From NCBI GenBank assembly GCA_030248195.1, contig JASAND010028116.1, forward strand, positions 91,145-155,144: 64,000 bases of DNA. Reading direction: 5' to 3'. This DNA is from Trissonchulus latispiculum. Lineage: Eukaryota > Nematoda > Enoplea > Enoplida > Ironidae. Each line of letters begins with the position of its first letter. The stretch's first letter is position 1. This document shows, one piece after another, positions 58,501 to 64,000 of the stretch. A program made the position numbers and the translations under genes. The notes beneath the pieces were generated by a model. It worked only from the letters and a program-made list of their open reading frames with translations. It was not told the DNA's origin and made no database searches.

Positions 58501-58880
58501 ATTTTGCTAGTTTCGTAAGCTCATGTTAATGTACAGATTATAAGCTTTAAAACTATGTATAAAGCTCTTTCCAACTCCCAAAATTGAGAAAGTTATAGCG
58601 TTTCGAAAAATCACCACAAAAGCACTGCACAAAAGGATACCAGCACCTTAAGTCGTTTAAGCTCCGTAATCACGCGGCTTAAAAATCGCTGTTTTTGAAC
58701 TGCGTTTAAGCGGTCTGCTTAAACTACTTAAACTAAGTAGTTTTTATGAAAGCAGTTTTACTTAAACGGCTTAAAGTTTAAGTCGCTGAATCTTTAAGTA
58801 GACCTGTATTTGTGAAACGCCACTTTACTTAAAGTTTAAGTAGCTGGTTTTTTGTGAAAGGTGTCTACTTAAACGGCTTA
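58501..58880 (+). repeat. Direct repeat, copy 2 (380 bp)
   Basis: Same start as copy 1; diverges at GTGAAAGGTGTCTACTTAAA. Only a handful of differences from copy 1. Confidence 0.9.
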
Positions 58881-58904
58881 AGTTGTATTATACACTCTTG
58901 GTAG

Positions 58905-59105
58905 TATAACCCCCTTCACCCCAGAAACTCATGTTTGTGCGTTAAATTACTTTAAAATTTTTGACGTAATACATTTTAATTAATACATTTTCGAATGGCC
59001 GATTTGTTGTGTGGCTCTCTAACAATGGCCCGTCGAAGGAAAGGTATTACAATAAATTATTAGTGATGAGTTGATTATATTAATGAGCCAAACATTTAAT
59101 ATATA
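58905..59105 (-). repeat. Inverted copy of 23760-23970
   Basis: TATAACCCCCTTCACCCCAG...AATAAATTATTAGTGATGAG matches in reverse order; here the boundary word TACTA adjoins CCAAGAGTGTATAAT. Confidence 0.65.
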
Positions 59106-59125
59106 TAACCAAGAGTTTATAATAC

Positions 59126-59577
59126 CAAGAGTACATAATAACTAAGAGTGTGACAAGCGCAGCACTCTTAGCTATCAGGCCGGGGACATCATCTGCACGA
59201 TAACGGCCTACCCCCCCCACAAATCAGACCCCAGTGACCCCCCCCCCACAAAACAGACCCTAGTCAACCACCCCCCCCCCCCACAAAACAGACCCTAGTG
59301 GATTTGACCCCCCCCCCCACAAATCAGACCCTAGTGAAATGACCCCCCCCACAAAATGGACCCTAGTGAAATGACCCCCCCCACAAATCAGACCCTAGTG
59401 AAATCCACTAGGGTCTGTTTTGTGGGGGGGGGTGGTTGACTAGGGTCTGTGTAGTGGGGGGGGGGGTCACTGGGGTCTGAGTTGTGGGGGGGTAGGCCGT
59501 TATCGTGCAGATGATGTCCCCGGCCTGATAGCTAAGAGTGCTGCGCTTGTCACACTCTTAGTTATTATGTACTCTTG
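59126..59577. mobile_element. Palindromic element with 7-bp target duplication, left
   Basis: CAAGAGTACATAATAACTAA...TTAGTTATTATGTACTCTTG, flanked by ATAATAC on both sides (59119-59125, 59578-59584). Interior has long C runs mirrored by G runs, interleaved with CACAAATCAGACCCTAGTG units. Confidence 0.85.
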
Positions 59578-60198
59578 ATAATACCAAGAGTAAGACACTC
59601 AGCTCTTCCTAATAGAATAAGCTTGCGAGATGCTCGAAACATTAAGGCCAAAATCTCGGGGGGCTTCTCAGCGTGTAAACATACAACGCTGACATTTTTT
59701 AAAAACGGGCGTTTTCGTCAAATTAAATACTATAACTTGAGCTAGGAGAATCGTACAGTAATAATTTTTATATCATTATGTTGCATAGAACAAGATCTTT
59801 TTAACGATATAAAAATTATATAGCTCGGTTCAGGCAATCTCTTACAAATCTGGCAAAAAAACAGCCTTTCCCCGAAAATTCTAGGAATTTCAACATTTCT
59901 TCAAAATGCCTTACCTTGTTGCCGGATTTGTAAGAGATTACCTTAACTGAACTATATAATTTTTATATCGTTAAAAAGATCTCGTTCTACGCAACATAAT
60001 GATATAAAAATTATCGCTGTACGATTTTCCTAGCTCAAGTTATAGTATTTAATTTGTCGAAAACGCCCGTTTTCAAAAAATGTCAGCGTTGTATGTTTAC
60101 ACGCTGAGAAGCCCCCCTGAGATTTTGGCCTTAATGTTTCGAGCATCTCGCAAGCTTATTCTATTAGGAAGAGCTGAGTGTCTCACTCTTGGTATTAT

Positions 60199-60590
60199 CA
60201 AGAGTACATAATAACTAAGAGTGTGACAAGCGCAGCACTCTTAGCTATCAAGCGCAGGACATCATCTGCACGATAACGGCCTACCCCCCCACAATTGAGT
60301 ACCTGGTGACCCCCCCCACAAAACAGACCCTAGTGGATTTCACTAGGGTCTGATTTGTGGGGGGGGTCATTTCACTAGGGTCTGATTTGTGGGGGGGGGT
60401 CAAATCCACTAGGGTCTGTTTTGTGGGGGGGGGGGGGGGGGGTGGCTGACTAGGGTCTGTTTTGTGGGGGGGTCACCAGGTACTCAATTGTGGGGGGGGG
60501 GGGGGTAGGCCGTTATCGTGCAGATGATGTCCTGCGCTTGATAGCTAAGAGTGCTGCGCTTGTCACACTCTTAGTTATTATGTACTCTTG
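60199..60590. mobile_element. Palindromic element with 7-bp target duplication, right
   Basis: Same ends as 59126-59577, flanked by GTATTAT on both sides (60192-60198, 60591-60597). Shorter by 60 bp, mainly through fewer C-run units. Confidence 0.85.
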
Positions 60591-60700
60591 GTATTATAAA
60601 CTCTTGATACAACCAACAACTTCCCAGAACTTCCCCTCCTGCACATGCCTGGCTGCCACTTCCTTATTTTCATGTCGTTTGCTCAATTTACTTGTTTTAG

Positions 60701-60843
60701 CGCATCAGCATTTTATGGAAAGGTTATGTGATCAATTGGTCGATACCAATGCCTCGATCCAAGTGCTATTTCGATTCAATTTAATTAATTTTAACCAAAA
60801 AATAACTTCGACGACGAATGACAGTATTTCAACTAAACTGTAG
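60701..60843 (+). CDS. Candidate last exon, unknown protein
   Basis: After the strong acceptor-like TTTACTTGTTTTAG, 46 codons read open to TAG (60841-60843): HFMERLCDQLVDTNASIQVL then an Asn/Thr/Ser-rich tail. It starts with two bases of a split codon. Upstream exons would lie beyond the nested palindromes. Family unknown. Confidence 0.33.
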
Positions 60844-61351
60844 CCCTATAAATTCTTGAATTGCAAACATACTTTTCGCTGTCTCTGTGTTGCTAACTTC
60901 ATAGCAGCTTCAAGAGCAATTGATGTAAATCTTCCTTCAACTACACCCATGTAAACCCTCCGGGGAGAAGTGTTGCATGTCAAAACACCAGCGAGAGCCG
61001 TAGACAAAACAAGTCACTAATCAGAAAGGCTACGCTTGTGCCTAAATCTCAATCAATTTATTGTGCTTTTAAACTAGGATCCAATTTATCTAATCTAAAC
61101 TCGGGTCTGATTGATTTGGAGACCACTACTATTTCTTCCTTCTCAGTAAGCCAAACGTCCGCCGTTTTCACCCCAATGCTTTAAAGCTAAGAAGTCGGAA
61201 ACTGTGCAGCAAGGATGCCTAAGCCTAATCCTAACCGACTGATAAAAAGACAAAGCAAAAGACAAACAGGGGGACAACAAAACCTTTACTGCTGAACCGC
61301 GACAAAAATCTGAAACAAGCATAGTAACAGCTGAATTCGCAAACAAATAGA
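60844..61351. other. No confident feature
   Basis: A 67-codon minus frame (61143-61346) has no support. Confidence 0.35.
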
Positions 61352-62625
61352 TAGTGATGTTTCAGTCGCTGAAACTGAAACTGAAACTAGGTTTCAGTCT
61401 CTACATGTTTCAGTTTCAGTCACTGAAACTGAAACTGAAACTGAAACTATTTTGGAAAACGGACTGAAACTGAAACTAAAACTGAAAATATTTTGGGATG
61501 ACGACTGAAACTGAAACTGAAACTGAAATTATTTTTGGTATCCGACTGAAACTGAAACTGAAACTGAAACTAACTCAGGTTGTCGACTGAAACTGAAACT
61601 GAAACTAGAAAAGTCTGAAACAGTTTCAGTCCCAGCGTAAAATCTGAAGTCTTTCCTTGTAGCTGGAGCTGAAACCGGTTTCAGTTCATGCTGGAACTGA
61701 AACTCCATTTCAGTCTCTGCGTGCAAGACCCTTTCAGTCTCTGCGTATGGTTAAGTTCTCTGTAAAATGCAATTGCAGATTTCCCATAATAGTTTTCCTT
61801 GTGAAAGAATTAAACGAATGTGATGCGTTTTAGGTTCTTTTATTAGTATAGAAGTATTACTTTTCAGATCATTTACTGTCAGCATATTAGATAAAGTTAA
61901 ACTAGGAAGTTATGTAAAAGCGTAATTGCTTTATACATTTTTTAAAGCACAAGTGGTTGATGTGTGCCCCCCCCCAGAAGCTAAGACTCAAATTGCAGCC
62001 ATGAAGCTTAATGGCCTCAACAGATTTACATTTTGGGGAGATGCTTTACTTAAGCGAATATGGTTTAGGTACTTAGTTAATGAGAAAGCCAATACAGCAA
62101 GCAACTATTAAAACTTAATTCAGAACGAATCTCAATTTTTTCTTCACAAAGAAAATGATTGGATTGCAAGTACAATATATTGTTCTGATATTAGATAAAA
62201 CTGTTTTACTCAGAACTGACATAGAAGCTGAGATTTAAAATAAAACTGCAGCTTCAACAGTTTTAAATCCAAATATGCGAAAACTGAAATTTATCTTTTT
62301 GGGCGATGACTTCAACTGAAAAAGCTGGACTAAAACAGAAACTATTCTAAAACGTGGACTGAAACTGAAACTGACACTGTTTGGCGTCACCGACTGAAAC
62401 TGAAACTGAAACTATTTTGCGTCACCGACTGAAACTGAAACTGAAACTGAAATTAATTTCGATCGGCGACTGAAACTGAAACTAAAACTGAAATTATTTT
62501 GGGATGACGACTGAAACTGAAACTGAAATTATTTTTGGTATCTGACTGAAACTGAAACTGAAATTAACTCAGGTTGTCGACTGAAACTGAAACTGAAACT
62601 AAAATGGGCTACTGAAACAACACTA
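61352..62625. mobile_element. hAT element, non-autonomous, 1274 bp, ACTGAA arrays
   Basis: Ends TAGTGATGTTTCAGT and ACTGAAACAACACTA (inverted; 14 of 15 match), flanked by the exact 8-bp duplication CAAATAGA (61344-61351, 62626-62633). Both subterminal regions (61360-61650, 62340-62605) are arrays of ACTGAA separated by recurring spacers such as TTTTGGGATGACG, TTTTTGGTATC and CTCAGGTTGTCG in the same order. No transposase. Confidence 0.88.
61978..62111 (+). CDS. Possible captured exon inside the hAT element
   Basis: A CCCCCCCCCAG acceptor-like border precedes 44 codons open to TAA (62109-62111): AKTQIAAMKLNGLNRFTFWG, ALLKRIWFRYLVNEKANTAS. Composition is that of a soluble protein. It does not look like a hAT transposase C-terminus. 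If real, a host gene fragment was carried by the element; chance is possible. Confidence 0.25.
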
Positions 62626-62733
62626 CAAATAGAAATATCAACGTCGTGGGGGGAAATGGGAAACAAAGTAGTTTCAGTTCAGACGGAACGTTTTCGTGAC
62701 TTTTATACAGCAAATTGCAACCAAGTTTCAAGC

Positions 62734-62857
62734 TTAGGTTAAAATCTTTTTTCCGATAATTCGTTTTTCTGCAAAACCAACCGAATCAAATGAGATGCCG
62801 ATTTCCCGCCACTTGCTTGCAACCCTTAAAGGTATGCCATCAAGACCTTGCACTACA
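62734..62857 (-). CDS. Candidate last exon, unknown protein
   Basis: Minus strand after TTTGAACTAACAG: 40 codons to TAA (62734-62736), including LRVASKWREIGISFDSVGFA and EKRIIGKKI. The border is pyrimidine-poor. No family recognised. Confidence 0.3.
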
Positions 62858-63189
62858 CTGTTAGTTCAAAGACAAATTCATCAAAATAATCAATTTACAA
62901 TTGCATTTAATTTGGTACAATTAATAGAAAATAAATCACCATAAATCACCATACAATCATAGAACATAAAAATTATATTTACAAAAGCAAAATCATGTGT
63001 ATATCAAATCAACAAACTTAACTCTATAATGAACCAGTACATTTAATTAAAATAGGTACAATTAATCATAAGAAATCATCATATATACAATCATCACAAA
63101 AAACAAACAAACAAAAACATTCTCAACCACAGTTTTGGGTTCCCTTTGCTGAGTGGACACTGGAAACTACAGGTTCGCCAATTCTGAAA
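62858..63189. other. AT-rich, no confident gene
   Basis: A 30-codon minus frame after CTTTCGTTGTTTCAG (63183 to 63094) ends in low-complexity GTTT repeats; not called. Confidence 0.3.
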
Positions 63190-63378
63190 CAACGAAAGAA
63201 TGAAAAGTAGAAGTTTGAAGTTAAATAAGAATCTAAATACAAGATTATAAATGAAAGAAAAAGCAAAATGTCACTACAGAGCACCTCCGACCTGAAAAAT
63301 TCGAGCCTGAGATGGGAATTGAGACCACAACCTTTGGCTATCTAGGCCAACGCTCTAACCGATTGAGCCACCCAGGCA
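63190..63378 (-). mobile_element. tRNA-derived SINE
   Basis: Minus strand: TGGCTCAATCGGTTAGAGCG is a near-perfect A box, GGTCTCAATTCCC the B box region, then GAATTTTTCAGGTC and a TTTTTCTTTC tail. Better preserved than the copy at 18311-18418. Confidence 0.75.
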
Positions 63379-63396
63379 CAATCGATCAAAGCTTAA

Positions 63397-64000
63397 GGAG
63401 GGGGGGGGGTTCATTTTATCGACTTTTTCCGATCTCGCTGATTTTTACACAAGTAACAGAAATGCTCGGCACAAAATGGGATATATAACATGTGTGTTGG
63501 GGTTGGGCCTATGCCTATCCTTTAAATTACCGTTGAGAAAGGCATAAATCTGACACAGCAAGTTTTGGTGGATGGTTCCATGTCAAAAGTTGCTCAGCTC
63601 ACTTAGGGCTTTCATTTGATACCAAATTTGACCACTTTTGAAAAATTTTATTTTTGACCCAAAATCGCCTAAGTCCCCACCCCACCACAGCACTACCCCC
63701 ACAGCACTCTATAGCCACTTTGGGTACGCAGTTCTATGACAAAAGTTGCTCAGCTCACTTAGGGCTTTCATTTGATACCAAATTTGACCACTTTTGAAAA
63801 ATTTTATTTTTTACCCAAAATCGGCTAAGTCCTTACCCCACCCCACCACAGCACTCTACAGCCACTTTGCGTATGCAGTTTTATGACAAAAGTTGCTCAG
63901 CTCACTTAGGGCTTTCATTTGATACCAGATTTAACCACTTTTGAAAAACTTTATTTTCGATCACTTGACCCCCCTCCCGACTGACCCTTCAAACGGCAAA
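63397..64000 (+). mobile_element. G-run TTAA element, left part, with ~150-bp tandem repeats
   Basis: Begins after TTAA (63393-63396) with a G run and TCCGATCTCGCTGATTTTTACA as in the 1219 element. From about 63575 three units share CAAAAGTTGCTCAGCTCACT and GGGCTTTCATTTGATACCA, spaced 156 and 147 bp. Runs off the window; a GACCCCCCTCCC word near 63968 may be an inverted end. Confidence 0.55.

Larger units (their letters stand above)
59110..60607. repeat. Nested palindrome, 1.5 kb
   Basis: Outer ends CAAGAGTTTATAATAC and GTATTATAAACTCTTG; inner palindrome 59585-60191 starts CAAGAGTAAGACACTCAGC and folds around about 59880. Each arm contains, at mirrored positions, one further palindromic element (59126-59577 and 60199-60590). 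Confidence 0.85.

Noticed and set aside
63290..63380. Functional tRNA gene
   Set aside because: A and B boxes are present but no cloverleaf acceptor closes, and a SINE tail shared with 18311-18418 follows.

Overview
The window looks like nuclear DNA of an invertebrate animal. It is AT-rich and gene-poor. The few host-like coding pieces are split by short introns with GT...AG borders (45 to about 270 nt), and transposons from many classes fill the rest: hAT, TTAA-site (piggyBac-like), Harbinger-like, TA-site and palindromic foldback elements, a CR1/Jockey-type LINE, tRNA-derived SINEs and LTR retroelements. I see no operons, Shine-Dalgarno sites, CRISPR arrays or rRNA genes. The SINE tail (GAATTTTTC near the tRNA-like head) reminds me of cnidarian or sponge SINEs, but that is only an impression; the species is not determined.

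Layout. 1-585: end of a coding region with a coiled coil and a hydrophobic C-terminus. 1-7.3 kb: (TA)n, TTAA foldback, palindromic elements, and the 3' end of an LTR element nested in another foldback. 7.7-10.1 kb: three exon candidates around a Harbinger-like element. 10.4-15.9 kb: hAT-type ends, small MITEs, a 5'-truncated LINE. 16.1-23.1 kb: the most host-like part, with a two-exon gene end (16322-16873), several candidate exons, a three-exon plus-strand gene piece (21458-22107) and, convergent to it, a SprT-like zinc metallopeptidase piece (22681-23097, minus). 23.97-37.9 kb: a giant imperfect palindrome; its core arms (24570-28909 and 29111-33426) carry mirrored coding remnants, and its right side holds 3.9 kb of extra DNA with host-like exons and a palindromic element with a clear 7-bp target duplication. 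38-39.2 kb: hAT element with GC-rich arrays. 41786-53082: young minus-strand LTR retroelement (LTRs of 571 and 577 bp) with gag and protease but no visible pol. 53.4-58.9 kb: two TTAA elements sharing one TTAA site, a 29-bp tandem array with an inverted 52-bp array, and a 380-bp direct repeat. 59.1-60.6 kb: nested palindromes. 61352-62625: hAT element with ACTGAA arrays. 63.2-64 kb: SINE and start of a TTAA element.

The transposons explain most of the structure: arms, TIRs and target duplications can be read directly. The coding calls are weaker, because in AT-rich DNA open stretches of 40-60 codons with an AG in front also arise by chance; I rank higher only those with a motif, length, or matching splice phases. 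At least four reading frames are broken by a single base next to a homopolymer, which may point to assembly errors rather than dead genes.
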